A model generated the notes under the pieces. That model saw only the letters and a program-made list of their open reading frames with translations, was not told the DNA's origin and ran no database searches. From positions 96,803,319-96,867,318 of the forward strand of contig CP136066.1 in NCBI GenBank assembly GCA_032622095.1: a stretch of 64,000 nucleotides of DNA, in the 5' to 3' direction. The position numbers and the translations under genes are program-made. This document shows positions 21,690 to 33,593 of this stretch, in pieces. The DNA comes from Siphonodentalium dalli (taxonomy: Eukaryota; Mollusca; Scaphopoda; Gadilida; Siphonodentaliidae). How positions within the stretch are numbered: position 1 is the first letter of the stretch; each line of letters starts with the position of its first letter.

Positions 21690-22153
21690 TTATCTCCTAA
21701 ATGACTGATCAGAATCTCGATTTTGGACCGAATCTAACTTTCAGTTCTTATAAATTATATCCTCGCACCTTCCACATCTCAATTGTTAAAGAACAATATC
21801 TGATATACATTTAAATTTCTAAATTAGTAGTTGTTATTGTAAAGTCGGTGGGTTATGCAACAAAAAGCATAAGTTTACAGCACTGCAACAAGCACACAAG
21901 ATGACTTTAAAATTTGTTATAATTTTTGTAACCCTCAATGATTCCTTGGTAAAGTTTGTCTTTTATGTCATAAACATTGATGTTGTGAGGTCAGAAATGA
22001 TTGTGTCTACATTTTCAATAAAGAAGGTATTTATGGTAGCAATTAGCAAAATTAATATGGCATCCAAATTTCAAACAAGTTGATTCCAATCTAGATTGTA
22101 AAAGTGAACGCAATAATAAATTGCATCAGCAACAGTGACCAATCTTAACTGAA
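21690..22153. other. No gene seen; 3' flank of the minus-strand gene
   Basis: Lies between the hairpin and the stop codon of the six-exon gene, so part is probably its 3' UTR. No clear poly(A) signal chosen. Confidence 0.35.
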
Positions 22154-22619
22154 TCACAATATCAATTCCTGAGTATGGCGCCATGCCTGGAAACTGTCAG
22201 ACAACTTTGAGTCGACAACCACAATTTTATCTGTCAATGGATCTACTCTGTGAGCAGAGCCATTCTCTGAAAGGTTGTGGCCCAGGTAAAATTTGAAGGG
22301 TGCATTCAGGTAACAGAACTTCTTCCCTTTATACTTAGCCTTCAACTGAAAATAAATAGCTGACTGCTCTGGGGTTACAACATGAAACAATCCCCAGCCA
22401 CATTCAATTTTGTCAGGTTTATTATTATTGTCCATGAGACTGATTATTCCATCAACTTCAGCATTGGCCCACATACATGTGGTACCTGGTGGAAATTCTC
22501 TGGTGGCCAATTCACCCGCAAGTGTATTATCTTCCTTGTCAACCCGATCTGCTGCCATCTCTAGTCTCAGCTCTCGCCGCACGTCATCAATGGTGACGCC
22601 AAATAAGTCAATTTCATTC
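22154..22619 (-). CDS. Zinc-ribbon gene, terminal exon 6
   Basis: 466 nt after ATATTTGCAG. One intact frame to the stop at 22156-22154. Confidence 0.8.
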
Positions 22620-25600
22620 CTGCAAATATAATGTTCCTAATTTGTTAGCATTTCAAGAAATATGTGCTCCATTTTTTCCATCATTTTTTTAAGCATTCCA
22701 ATGCTGATAAATAATTAAGAAACGGTCATAAAATAAATAAACAAAGGTTACACAAACATGATTCATCACCTTATGCATAGGGGAAAATCAGGTGTAATAG
22801 ACCATTCCATACAATTAGAGCCAAAGTAAATGCTTCTTATTAATGATGATCTGTCAAGAATTTTAGTAAATATTATTAATATCTCTAGATTCTGTTCGCA
22901 TTCAAATTCAATGCAAAAACACCTTATTATTAATTTTTGTTACTCACGCTGTATCTTCCACCACAGTGACACCAAGATATATCTTGGTGGCACCCGTATG
23001 TCGTTTGGAGTACTCTGCTAGATTTGCCGCATGAGAGTTTTGGTGTTGAATTATAGAGTATACTGTAATTTTACTGTTATGTACTATAACACAAATTATT
23101 GGAATTTATGGGTCACTCGCATTTATATAAGAGAATGCACTGGTACAGCTAAACCACTACAGCATTGGGTTAAATGTGAAAAGTTGCCTGGACATGGAAT
23201 ACTTGGGTTAAGAGAGTCCAATTTAAGTTTACAATAACAATTTATCAAATTCTACCAACAATATAGTATACAGATAAGCCACCTCACTGCTGACCCATTA
23301 ATATCAATTATATAGCAGAGCTGTCAATAAATCACAAGAATTGTTTATGTTGAACACTGACTTCTCTATTAAACCAATAACAATTATAATGACCTCAGAC
23401 CATCTGAAGATATCACTCTACAGCACAGATGTCCAAGTCTACGGTTAATACCATGTGATGTTTATTGTTGAATCTTTATTTTAAATAGATACCATAGCTT
23501 TCTTTATCAGATTATCTGCATATGAATTGGCATAAGAGACATCAGAAAATAATATAGCCTTATCAATAGCTAAGTAGTCCAAAGGCATGGGATGGAATTA
23601 GTGAATTGGGTTTAAAGTCGCTCCAAACAAATTTACCAGTACATAACACAAGATTATGGACCGATTTAAACCAAATTTGGTGTGGTGACTCGGGGTACCC
23701 TTGGCAGAGTTATATTAATGGTGTTTAATTATTTAAAAAAAAATATTATTATATATTATTTTTATTTATTTATTAATATTAATTTTTGTTTGTTAAATTG
23801 AGCAAGGAAATCAATATAAATTTTTTTTTTTTTTGAGTGAATATATTTTTCCGAAAAGGGCCATAACTCAGTTAAATATAGTCGGATCATACCCATATTC
23901 GAATTTGATCTGTATTTTGGGCTGAGAAACTCACATACCAAATTTGGTTGCGATCAGATAGAAAATTGCACATCACTGACAAATTTCCAACCTCTTACCT
24001 TTTAAAGAGGACAACCATACCACAGTACTAAGTTCACAAAAATCATTTTGTACATTCCTCTTAGGTTGAATTTTACGACTGGTACCAGTACTTCAAGCTC
24101 TCAAACGTTTGATAATTACCAACCTGACACCCCCCATAAAGTTAAAATTTGTGGGCAATTCAGTCCGACAGTTTAACCTGAAGTAGAAACATATGGACTG
24201 ATGGTTTAAAAACATACATGTTAGAAAATCAAACCAAACTACGAGAACAGTTCTAACTTATTTTTGGTGTGAACATCTATTCTACAACTAATTTAGTATC
24301 AGGCATGAAATTTTTAACTTTTGATCAAAATAGGGGGGATCAAATCTCCACCCCTCTACACTCCCTCCCCATTGTCTCAAACATTGCCCCCACCCAGGTT
24401 GTCTAGAAATCAATATTATATCAGTACCAATCAGCATAGAGGAGAGTTATATCTCTTATCTCTGCCCCTATTAGAACATGTGAATCCTCATCTATGAGAT
24501 CCATTCATCTAGTAATATCAATATAACCCCCAATTTTTCTTTGAAAAATCAGGGTATGATTTCACCTGGATAAGTGCTGGTTAAGAAACTAATATTGGAA
24601 CAGTCGAGTCTGTATTTAGTGTCTGACCTTTACACGTGAATTTAATGACAATATTCTGCAAGGTGGACTAACATCACCGAATTGACCCTCTGGGGACCTC
24701 ATTTCCTAAAAATGACCCCATGAACAAATCTGAATCCCAGTCACCCAAGGCCCCTCCATACCAAATATAAGCTATATAGGCCTAATGGTTCTTGATAAAA
24801 AACTGTTTTAAGACTTACTATGGAGGGAAAGAGTTATGGCCCTGGCTTCGCACCTACATCTATTTGATGTGATGAACTTAATTGAACAAATCTGATTGTG
24901 AGACACCTAGGGAACATGCACACTGAACTATATAAACACATTCCGTCTTTAATATGGAGAAGAAATCAATTGTTGGTAGATGGATGGATAGACATCTCAA
25001 CAGGCAGACGGATGGAAGCCTGACAGATAGAAGACAAATTTAATCCAATATATACCCCCCCCCCCATTTTCTTTGAATATTAGTTCCAGATTAAAAAAAT
25101 TATATGAAATGGCCAAACCTGAATTAAGTATGTCTGACATTTGCAGAATTAGGTCCCAAAATGTGGATTTAATGACAATATTCTGTAAGGCAGGCTAGCA
25201 TCACCAAATTCATCCTCAATCTGATTAGGCCTCAATGGCCAATAAAACCTAGGAACAGATTGAAGTCCTACAGTTGAAGTTGGTGATACACACCCATTGA
25301 GCACCTCAATTATGCATTTTATCTTTTTCAAATTAGGGGGGACTGAACAGGTGGAAAAAAGTGACTAAATCAAACTGTCAATTTGATACTTGAGACACTT
25401 CCCAGAAGATGAGGCCTAAGCAGAATTAGGTCCCTGGCTGGTGTATTTGGTGATGCTAGCATGCTGTATGGGGTAGCAACACTAAATTCACCATCTGGGG
25501 ACCTCACTCTATAAATGTCAGACACACTATTTCCAACCTTGAAGAAATCTAAGCCATTCACAGTATCATTGGATGTCAGTCATCACCTAACCATGGAAGC

Positions 25601-28600
25601 ACCAGTTTGTTTTTAAATTGCTACAGATATGTTTAGATTAGAATAATACATGTCATCTGGCTAGTTTCTATAATTAATGACCTGTACCTTTACATATATA
25701 TATGCCTCTGTGGTGAGAAGAGGTATTAATTAAATTGAGAGGTGATATGGCTTGGAAGGGATGTTGGTTGATGGCAGGGTTTGGTTTGGGCCATGTGGGA
25801 GGGGGAGGGTGGAATGTTTCCATAATTTCATTAAAGAGTAAAGTTTCATAACTCTGCAGATGTGATAATGGTGTCACTTTTTTCAAATTTAAAACATGTT
25901 TTAAAAAAAATTGTCCCAGAAGATGAGGCCTAAGCAGAATAAGGTAATTGAGGGTGTATTTGATGATGCTAGCCTGCTGTATGGGGTAGCAACACTAAAT
26001 TCACCATCTGGGGACTTCATTCTGCAAATTTCAGACACACTATGTCCAGGCTTGGAGAAATGAACAATGGACTATTCCTATTTATTCTTGTAGACTCTGG
26101 TAGAATAGGTATTTATCTAAATGTCATGTCATGTAATGACAGAATGATGGTAAACTGGTCTGAAGCAAGCAGTCTTCAGCAAGAGTATCAAGTGTCGACA
26201 CTATGATAAATTGGCTTTTTCAATAATACAGGCTTCAGTGTTCTCTTAAAAATTAATAGTGCATAGCAAAGAGGTGTGAATTATAAAGGGCCATAACTCT
26301 GTAAAAATATATCGTGTCAAAAATTCATATACCAAATTTGGTGTTGATCAGATGAAAAATGTTTGAGTAATCCTGTCTTGGATGAATTCTATATCAAAAC
26401 AAGAGTGGAAGGGGTTAAATAAACAATACCAAAATCCATACAGAAGAAGAACATGCTAAGAAAAATCTAGGTAAGAAATATGAGGCTGTGATGTGTCCTA
26501 AACAAAAATTAAAGGTCAAAATGCAAAAATTAAATTTTTTGTTTTTAAAGTTATGTCCCTGGCTCTGCCCCTATTTGAACCAGTGACCCCATTTGAACAA
26601 ATCTGAACCCTAGTCAACCAAGGTCCCTCCGTACCAAATATAAGCTTAATCAGCACAATATCCCTTGAGAAGAAGTCATTTTAAGAATTACTATAAGTTA
26701 TGGCCCTGGTTTCTCAACTAATCAACCTGGTGAACTCATTTGAACAAATCTGAATGGGAGTCACTTAGGGAACATCCACACCAAATATGAACCCATTAGG
26801 CCTTATAGTTCTGGAAAAAGAATTTGTTCTAATTACTATGAAGGATTAGAGTTGTGGCCCTGCTTTTTCAACTAATTGACCTGATGACCTCATTTGAACA
26901 AATCTGAATGAGATTCACCTAGGGAACATCGACACCAAATATGAAACTGTTCTGTCTTACGGTTCTGGAGAAGAAAATGATTGTTGACGGACAGACGAGG
27001 AGTGATGACTATAGCTCCACCGGAGACTTTGTCTCAGGTGAGCTAAAAACAGCTGAAAACCTGCTGAAAACAGTGTTTTCTGTTAGAAGACAATCAAATG
27101 CTAACAATTAGTCATTGGGATGCAAATAAGTCCGACTGCATGGGAACACCACTGGAATGACTGGGAGATCGATATGGGTCATTGGTTTTGACTAATCGAT
27201 TTTCCAGTTATTTTTATTTAAATCAAACGCAGGTACACAATGAAAAAATATCATATGAACATAAAATAACCAACCCCAAATTCTTCTTCCACCTTCTCTT
27301 TAATTGCTCCAAATGTTGAATGTCTTGCAAATTCCATCTTGACCATTTTGCTGCCTTCTCCCCTGGCTCCCTTCTGCAGTACCCACCTATTCTGCACTTT
27401 TTTCTTTATAGAGACCTGTACCACCAGGTCTTTCTTCGCTTTCTTAGCAGCCGACTGCCAGAAGAAAAATATGGATAGGCAGATGGATGGAGAGACATTT
27501 GGATGAATAGATGGATAGACAGATGAGTGGATGCATTGACAGATGGATAGCCAAATGAACGGATAGATAAATAGAAAGACAAATGGGTAGACAGATGTAT
27601 AGATAGATGGATTGACAGATGGATATATAAACATGTGGATAGATACATGTAGATGGACAGCTAGATAGACAGATGGATAAATAAAAAGATGGATGCATAG
27701 TATAGATGGATGGATGGGTGAATATACAAATAAATGGATGGATAGATAAACATATGGATGGATGGACAGATGGATATATAGATGGATGGCTAGATGGATC
27801 TATATATATATATGGATGGATGAACAGATGGATAGATAGATGGATGGACAGACAGATGGATGGATAGATATATAGCTGGATAGACCGACTAGTTCATTGA
27901 GAGATGGATGTATATACAGATGGATAAGTAGGAAAAATACGTGCACAGGTCAGGATACAATTTCTTATGTCATTATTTCTATAGAACTAGCTAAATTTTG
28001 TTAGGTTGTGTTGGAAAATGAGTTGAGCACAAACGATGGATAATGATGTTGAAATTAATAAAGATGATTAAACCCATGTTAATGAAGGTCCGAGTCTAGA
28101 TCGAATGAGGATATGATGCAAACTTCGATTTTTCTTGCAGTTGTTTGTCAATAGGCTCTCTCAAATTAGTGTTTAATAGTGCAAAGCATTTTCGGAAATG
28201 TTTGCGATTTCCACATTTTTACGATTGTAGTCAAAAGGAAAGAATAATAAATCGAGAAAAACCTTTGTAGTGAATATTAAGTCCGAAAGTAAGATATGTT
28301 TTAAGTACGCCAATCCAATGATTTTCGCGTTCTAGGCATATGGAATTTGTTAGGTCTGTTCGATTGGTTGAAAGCTGAAATGAGATTTAAAGTCATGTTA
28401 GGTGGGTTAAAATGATCCGAAACATTGGTGTCAAATTGTAGGCGGATATTGGAAAGATGATTAGACATTCTAACTGTGAGAGCGGTTTTGTTTGTCCATA
28501 ATATTGTATATGGCATCTTTTGCATGTGATCAAGTACATTACATTTTGGGAATAACAATTAAGTTCGCTATGCAATTGTACAATACGCATGTTTGTTTGC

Positions 28601-31600
28601 TGGCGAACATTGAGACATCCAATTTTATAGATGTAACATCATTTTTGGTGACTTCACTTGGCGCAGTAATCTATTGATTTAAACATATTTATTGTCATGT
28701 ATCATGGACGTAACAAGAGGTGTGCACTCGAGTGCTAGCATACCCCCACCGTTGCAAATTCAACCCGCATTATCCGTAAACCCAACAAAAAAGATTTTTA
28801 ACTTTAAAGAAAAATTCGGACTAATAATATCGATATGGTGTCACAAGAAGCTTGTACAGAAAAAATTATTCAAATTGGTTCATATTTGTTAAAGTTATTA
28901 AGTCGGACAGAATTTTCTAAGTCAAAATAAGTCGAAAGTGAGGTGTAACTTGAAAAAAAAAGTCAGACCGAACCGCAATTAGCATCATGCGGAGAGGCAG
29001 TCCTAAGGAGATTGCATAAATTTTTTTATTGAAATGGGTTCATAGTTGTTTTGAGTTATGAGGTCGGACGGACGGAGAAAGCGACAGACGGACGGACAGA
29101 CACAGTCAATGCAGTATAATTATTAGGAATTGGAGGACAAGTTCTGGAAACTTAGCTGGACCTCCGCTCCCTATGACAAATATAAATTCAAACAGAAGTA
29201 AAAACAGAGTAATATTTATAAATAGGTATGGTATGACAAGCATGATGTGTCAAATGTAGATACGTAATATGTAATCTATTAGAATAGCGTGGTTGTAAAG
29301 CCTCGGAAATCACAGAACACGCTTAGTGTAAACATATTTATTCCAATCATAATAACATATATACATGTACATTTGATAAAGATTTTGGCAATAAAATAGA
29401 AACCAGTTGATCGATTGATTGGAAAGGGGATTAAACAAGCCCAATGGCTTTTGTCAATTTGCTCCCCTTTTGTTTCACGCCCACTCTTCATTAAATGTAG
29501 AGAGGAAGTCGGACGGGAAGGAGTAAAATATATTAATAATATAGCATTGATGATGTAATGAGAGGCAGGGGAGAGAGAGAAAGAGAGGGAGATAAAGAGA
29601 GAGGGAGAAAAAAGGGAGAGAGAGAGGGAGGGAGAGAGAGAGAGAAAGTGAGACTGTCTAGGTAAATGAGGATGTGATTCAGTTGGAGCTGATTGGTTAC
29701 AATGCTGTACATATATTAATTGTTTATGTCATTGCTATGCCCGTCGCCATGGGATATCAGACGATCTGGTGGGGGTAAGTTTCGCACTTGGGTTAGGTTG
29801 CTTCTGTTCATGCAGTTCCAGTGGTATGCATGAATTGAAATTTAATCAATCCATTGAAAAAAAAATTTCCAGATGGAAATATTTTCAATGAAGCTGGTGA
29901 GAATCTGTTGGTTCCATAAAACGTTTTGTATCTAAAATGTTGCGCGATGTAAATTGTAGGCCCTTTAATTTTGTTAAATCAAGAAAATCAATGCTGGTTT
30001 GTGATATTGATTCTTTGAGTTTGATTGATTTGTCATGATTGTTCAAGATGTCCAAGAAAACACTGAAATCATCAAGACTATGAGTCCAAATGATAAAAAT
30101 GTAGTCCAAGATAGATAGACATGAGGATAAATAGACAGTTCAATTGATAGTCAGAGAAATAAATGGATGTATGGACAGATGGATGGACAGACATATGGGT
30201 GAATGGACTGACATAGAAATAGATGGATAGACAGATAGATGGATGCACAGCGAGACAGCTGGATGGACATATGGATATATAGATAGACAGATGGATGCAC
30301 AGACAGCTGGGAGGACAGATGGATAGATAGACATATGGGTGGGTGAATGGACAGACCAATGGGTGGAGTGACAAATGAATGGAGACAGAGATATGGGTAG
30401 ATAGATGGGAGGACAGATAGATGAATGGATGGGGGAGTAGATGGATGAATAGATGGACGGATGCATAAATGGACGAATGAATATATGGATGGATATATGA
30501 ATACATGGATGGATGTATGGATGACAAAATGTGTGGATAGATGGATGAACAGATGTGTAAACAGATGGATGAATGGATGGATGAATAAATTGGTGGGTAG
30601 ATGAAATGATGGATGTTTATTTCTTGATTCCAAATTATTCATTTTTAGGGATGTTTATACAATACATTCAACATGCCTGAGGCTATTTGTTGAAATTACT
30701 GAGCTTCCCTGCAAATGAAGGTGTGAATTCATGCAAAAATAATTTGGTTGTTTAAATTGACTGTTGTCTGCTAACATTATCTGAATATTCCTGAAAATGA
30801 ATAGAACACCCCAATGTATATACTTACTAATAAATGGGAGAGTTCATTCAGTAAAGAAATGGTTAACCTCTACCTGGTCTTTCCTCCAGCACTAAAACTA
30901 ATGTCATAACATGTTACATGGCCAAACTGCTATAATAATGAAATAACATCATCCCATCCATTCATGTAACTTATACATACCGCAGATGTAAATTGCTCAG
31001 CGCCATATGACTTTTGGAGACGGATCTGGCGTATTTTCTCCAACCTCGCCTTAACATCAATGTTGCCTGAAAAAGCAATGAAAATATCCAGAAACTGAAT
31101 TGATATAAAACTGTGTTGATGGAATCAAATGGATGACAACTCAATCTGTTTTTTTTTCTGTTGACTTATCGATATACCTAATATACTTCCCCCAGATGGC
31201 AGTACATTTGGACACCAGGGTCCCATAATGCAATAGAGTTTTAGGTTAATGGTAAACAAACTTAAAGAGGAGTCGATTACACACTAAGTTCGGGTACCCT
31301 ATGTTGACAGCAGAAGGACATGTTGACAGTGGATGATATTTTCAATGTGGAGTATTTGGAGAGAAATTGCAATATTTACTGGCAGAAGATGCAGTGGAGT
31401 AACTTGTCCCTGCTTCAGTGTTGGTTAATCTTGCTTCAATGGCAGCATGTGGCAGCGGTCTGAAAAGAACAAAAATGCAGATCAGTTTGACAGTTAGCTT
31501 AGCACCTGCCCCCAACATTTTCTGCAAAAGAGAATAGGCCATGTGATGGGTAATGTTGATATAAAAATTTAAATTTACTGACTCTACACACGAATTATTA

Positions 31601-32713
31601 GTAATATACCTGACATTTTGAATCCACTTTTAGGCTATGATATTTGATATAAGATAGTAATCAGTGCAATGAATGTTACATAATTTCAAATTGTCATCTA
31701 ATAATCGAATAGATGCTAAAATGTAAAATAAAGATAAAATATTGGTTGCCCCAGCTGGAACCTCCAGGATGCATTGGTACTTGCAGAGCCTGGCTAATAG
31801 CCCACACGGTAATGCAGCAATTTTGGCTGCATAGTACAATTTCCGTCATACCGTGTGTTTATGTTGTCAAGAAAAACCAGCTGGCATCAACACAGAGGGT
31901 AGCTAAGGGCCAAGAGGTACATAGACTCCCTGATCTTCCAGTGATCTTCAGTTGGGCACCCAGCTTTTGTAAAATTTACATTTGGGTACCCAGCATTATG
32001 AAATCTCACACACAGCTTGATTTAATAGTGAGTGCCCTCAGTCAATTGCGAAATGAACTGGATATTGACTGCTCATAAAGCTGGGTACCCAACTGTAAAT
32101 TTTATAAAAATCTGGGTGCCCAACTGAAAGTTTTAAAAAGCTGGGTACCCAAAGGGGGTGAGAATGTCCATTTCAGCACTAGGAGGCCTAGTACTAGTAG
32201 CCTATATATACCACACTAATGTTCAGTGCAAGCATACTAGCACTTATTACTACTACTAGTTTAAAATCGTTTTTCAAATGAACTGACTCAGTGACTGTCT
32301 ATATTCTATAAATTTTATAAAATATATACTACTAGCCGATTCAAAAACCAAATTTCAAGTCGAAATAGGGTTGGGAGGAGATATATATATGTAAATCATC
32401 CAAGCAATATTTTTATATTGGCCATATGGACATTTTCAAACCTGGCAGTTATGGAAGCATCAATCACAGTTGCACTACTAGTGGTAGATGTATCAGTAGG
32501 CCTAGTCGAATTAGTGACTGTGAAACTTTGGCCAGTCTGAGTCTGGCTCGTATTAGAGGGTGAACACAGTGAATTGCCGCATTGGAAACAAAATTTAAAA
32601 CTTCTTTCACATTCACTCCCACAACTACTGCACAGTCGGATGACTGGAGTGCCGCACTCGGTGCAAAATTTATAATGTATGAGTAAATTGGCGTTACAAT
32701 TTGTGCAAATCAT
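22154..32713 (-). CDS. Six-exon gene: double zinc-ribbon protein, 400 aa, unknown family
   Basis: Exons, in order of transcription: 32713-32442, 31459-31380, 31066-30981, 27454-27271, 23062-22948, 22619-22154. Every intron is GT-AG. Exit and entry phases match at all five junctions, and the total is 1203 nt ending in a stop. The ATG at 32713 is followed by two zinc ribbons: Cys3-Cys6 with Cys17-Cys20, and Cys28-Cys31 with Cys42-Cys45. A Ser/Thr-rich linker runs to about residue 90, then a Lys/Arg-rich helix (exon 3). A beta-rich segment in exon 4 (VVQVSIKKK ... [14 protein letters not shown]) could be a small ubiquitin-like or PB1-like fold. The conserved-looking C-terminal half (exons 5-6) has [29 protein letters not shown] and AWRHTQE. 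No membrane segment or signal peptide. The N-terminal layout resembles zinc-ribbon proteins of invertebrate E3-ligase-like and transposon-linked families, but no HECT domain follows. It is convergent with the integrase-core gene, 2.46 kb away. Confidence 0.8.
22948..23062 (-). CDS. Zinc-ribbon gene, exon 5
   Basis: 115 nt between AATTACAG and donor AGC|GTGAGT. Encodes an Ala/Tyr/Lys-rich helix then a beta segment. Leaves in phase 2. Confidence 0.75.
23106..23150. repeat. Half copy of foldback family D (intron 5)
   Basis: ATATAAGAGAATGCACTGGT matches the arms at 15644-15924 and 63757-63911. Confidence 0.5.
24600..25070. repeat. Degenerate tandem-type repeat (intron 4 of the zinc-ribbon gene)
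   Basis: Blocks such as ATTTAATGACAATATTCTG and CTCTGGGGACCTCATTTCC recur at 25170 and 25490-26030. Part of the same dispersed repeat as the next two entries. Confidence 0.4.
25395..26065. repeat. Direct repeat pair, about 150 bp each
   Basis: 25395-25550 and 25913-26065 share CCCAGAAGATGAGGCCTAAG, GGGGTAGCAACACTAAATTC and TCAGACACACTAT. No coding potential. Confidence 0.65.
26280..27045. repeat. Tandem repeats of about 125 bp ending in an AGCTCACCTGAGAC-type terminus
   Basis: At least three units carry CATTTGAACAAATCTGAA, a 'gggaacat' block and ACCAAATATGA. The right end is GACGGACAGACGAGG and GGAGACTTTGTCTCAGGTGA. This organisation is familiar from mollusc genomes. Confidence 0.55.
27271..27454 (-). 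CDS. Zinc-ribbon gene, exon 4
   Basis: 184 nt after TTCTTCTGGCAG. The donor taken is TTG|GTTATT (phase 1), which fits exon 5. An alternative donor four bases earlier (GGG|GTTGGT) would break the frame. The minisatellite begins about 16 nt upstream of the acceptor. Confidence 0.7.
27470..27935. repeat. GATG/GATA tetranucleotide minisatellite in intron 3
   Basis: Over 450 bp of ATGGATGG, GATAGATA and ACAGATGG units. The long Ser/Ile/Tyr/His-rich open frames across it are repeat artefacts. Its left edge lies about 16 nt from the exon 4 acceptor. Confidence 0.9.
28260..28590 (-). pseudogene. GIY-YIG endonuclease fragment of a Penelope-like element
   Basis: Minus-strand frames give [15 protein letters not shown] then IQYYGQT, the GIY-YIG core with its zinc-like Cys pair. 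After a frame change come [13 protein letters not shown] and VSDHFN, which follow in Penelope-like elements. One frameshift separates the two parts. It is upstream-related to the RT fragment at 29885-30109 on the same strand, so both are relics of one element. Confidence 0.65.
28600..29570. other. Intron 3, no exon seen
   Basis: Contains a GGACGGACGGA-type repeat edge near 29070-29100 and AT-rich sequence. Confidence 0.4.
29573..29648. repeat. GA-rich low-complexity tract
   Basis: About 75 bp of imperfect (GA)n and GGGAGA. Confidence 0.9.
29885..30109 (-). pseudogene. Reverse transcriptase fragment of a Penelope-like element
   Basis: The minus-strand frame begins DYIFIIWTH, a degenerate YxDD-type catalytic box with following Trp-Thr-His. 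It continues with [23 protein letters not shown] and [15 protein letters not shown], the usual order after the Penelope RT active site. The second catalytic Asp is replaced (DY instead of DD). Truncated by the minisatellite at 30104. Confidence 0.65.
30104..30620. repeat. Second GATG/GATA minisatellite in intron 3
   Basis: About 515 bp of GGATGGAC, GATAGACA and ATGAATGG units, similar to 27470-27935. Its open frames are artefacts. Confidence 0.9.
30981..31066 (-). CDS. Zinc-ribbon gene, exon 3
   Basis: 86 nt between CTTTTTCAG and GCG|GTATGT. Encodes a basic helix with [18 protein letters not shown]. Leaves in phase 0. Confidence 0.75.
31380..31459 (-). CDS. Zinc-ribbon gene, exon 2
   Basis: 80 nt between TTCTTTTCAG and donor CCA|GTAAAT. 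Enters in phase 2 (restoring Arg) and leaves in phase 1. Confidence 0.7.
31946..32160. repeat. Inverted repeat of TGGGTACCCA-containing units (intron 1)
   Basis: Arms near 31946-32004 (AGTTGGGCACCCAGC, TTGGGTACCCAGC) and 32076-32130 are mutually inverted. A third GCTGGGTACCCAA is at 32139-32152. The 10-bp palindrome TGGGTACCCA recurs. Confidence 0.6.
32442..32713 (-). CDS. Zinc-ribbon gene, exon 1
   Basis: 272 nt from ATG. Both zinc ribbons and the Ser/Thr linker. Donor CCAG|GTTTGA, phase 2. Confidence 0.8.
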
Positions 32714-32894
32714 TTTTCCTTTAAATCGAATTTGGCGCTATGCTTTGCTGGAACTCTCTTGTGCGTAAAAGTCTGTTTAACCGTTAATTACTTCCGGATG
32801 GTAGCTATCTTTGTTTACTAAGTAAACAAATCAGAACGCATTTATTTTCATCGAAGTATTTAGTAATTTATTTCAAGAAACAACCAATTTGATC
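32714..32894. promoter_or_regulatory. Probable bidirectional promoter between the zinc-ribbon gene and the THAP relic
   Basis: 180 bp separate the two divergent ATGs (32713 minus and 32895 plus). The region holds TTGGCGC (E2F-like) near 32737 and ACTTCCGG (ETS-like) near 32790. No TATA box. Confidence 0.4.
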
Positions 32895-33240
32895 ATGGGA
32901 AAGTTGTATTGAACATTGCATTACGGATTGTCACAATTATACGGGGAAGGTGATTCATAATCGGACGGTAAAATTACACCGATTTCCTGATAATAAATCA
33001 CGTCAAAGTATTTGGAAATTTCGAGTCAGCAGAAAAGATTTTTCGGTCGGACACAACTCCAGAGTTGTTCAGAACATTTGGTTGGAATGGAAAGTGCGAA
33101 GAACACGATTTGCCTTCGATTTTCCCTCATAAAACATTCACTACTTCAAAATATGGCCAAGGAAGTGGATTCAACGGTAAAATGGATTTCGACACATCAA
33201 AGTTGGACTCGGACTCAGAGTCAGATCAAGTTGAATATTT
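32895..33240 (+). pseudogene. THAP-domain relic with frameshifts
   Basis: ATG at 32895 gives MGKL, as THAP proteins often start. Then VKLHRFPDNKSRQSIW and RKDFSVGHNSRV read in one frame. The continuation CSEH... and then LPSIFPHKTF are in two successive other frames, which is the order of a complete C2CH THAP domain. Two single missing T's, in the runs at about 33066 and 33078, would account for both shifts. The first ribbon Cys positions read Tyr and stop, so the domain is also mutated. Downstream is an acidic SDSES stretch. Non-functional as read. Confidence 0.6.
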
Positions 33241-33310
33241 GAACAATATTAGCCTGACAACACTGTCATGCAGAAGACGGCGAATTGGACACCTCTGTAC
33301 GAATGCATGA

Positions 33311-33590
33311 CAATTGTGGTCCAGTGGATAGATCTGACATACCCAGATATAGACATCAAGAATCTCAGAATCTCAATTTAGCTTATTGGAGTTGATGCAG
33401 ATGATACAATATTACATACCGGTACATGTAATTTATGTACTGTAATACAATAATAGTACATGGTGCAAGGTTTTATTACATTGTAGATCACTGTTTTTTC
33501 ATGATGTTTATTATTGAAAACAATGGCAAGAATATACACATTAAATTGGCAATATGGAACAAATAACAAGCATATATTTGTACTTTGCAA
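33311..33590. other. No gene seen
   Basis: AT-rich spacer before the palindromic MITE. Confidence 0.4.
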
Positions 33591-33593
33591 ATG

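Noticed and set aside
27251-27698. Long Ser/Ile/Tyr/His-rich open frames over the minisatellite
   Set aside because: They are translations of GATG/GATA repeats. Only the part at 27454-27271 reads as a true exon.
30078-30642. Three overlapping minus-strand frames of 108-163 codons
   Set aside because: Repeat artefacts of the second minisatellite. The only real coding trace is the Penelope RT remnant ending at 30109.
32895-33310. Functional THAP transcription factor
   Set aside because: Two frame changes and lost zinc ligands at the N-terminus make it a relic as read, unless the T-run lengths are wrong and the N-terminus lies elsewhere.
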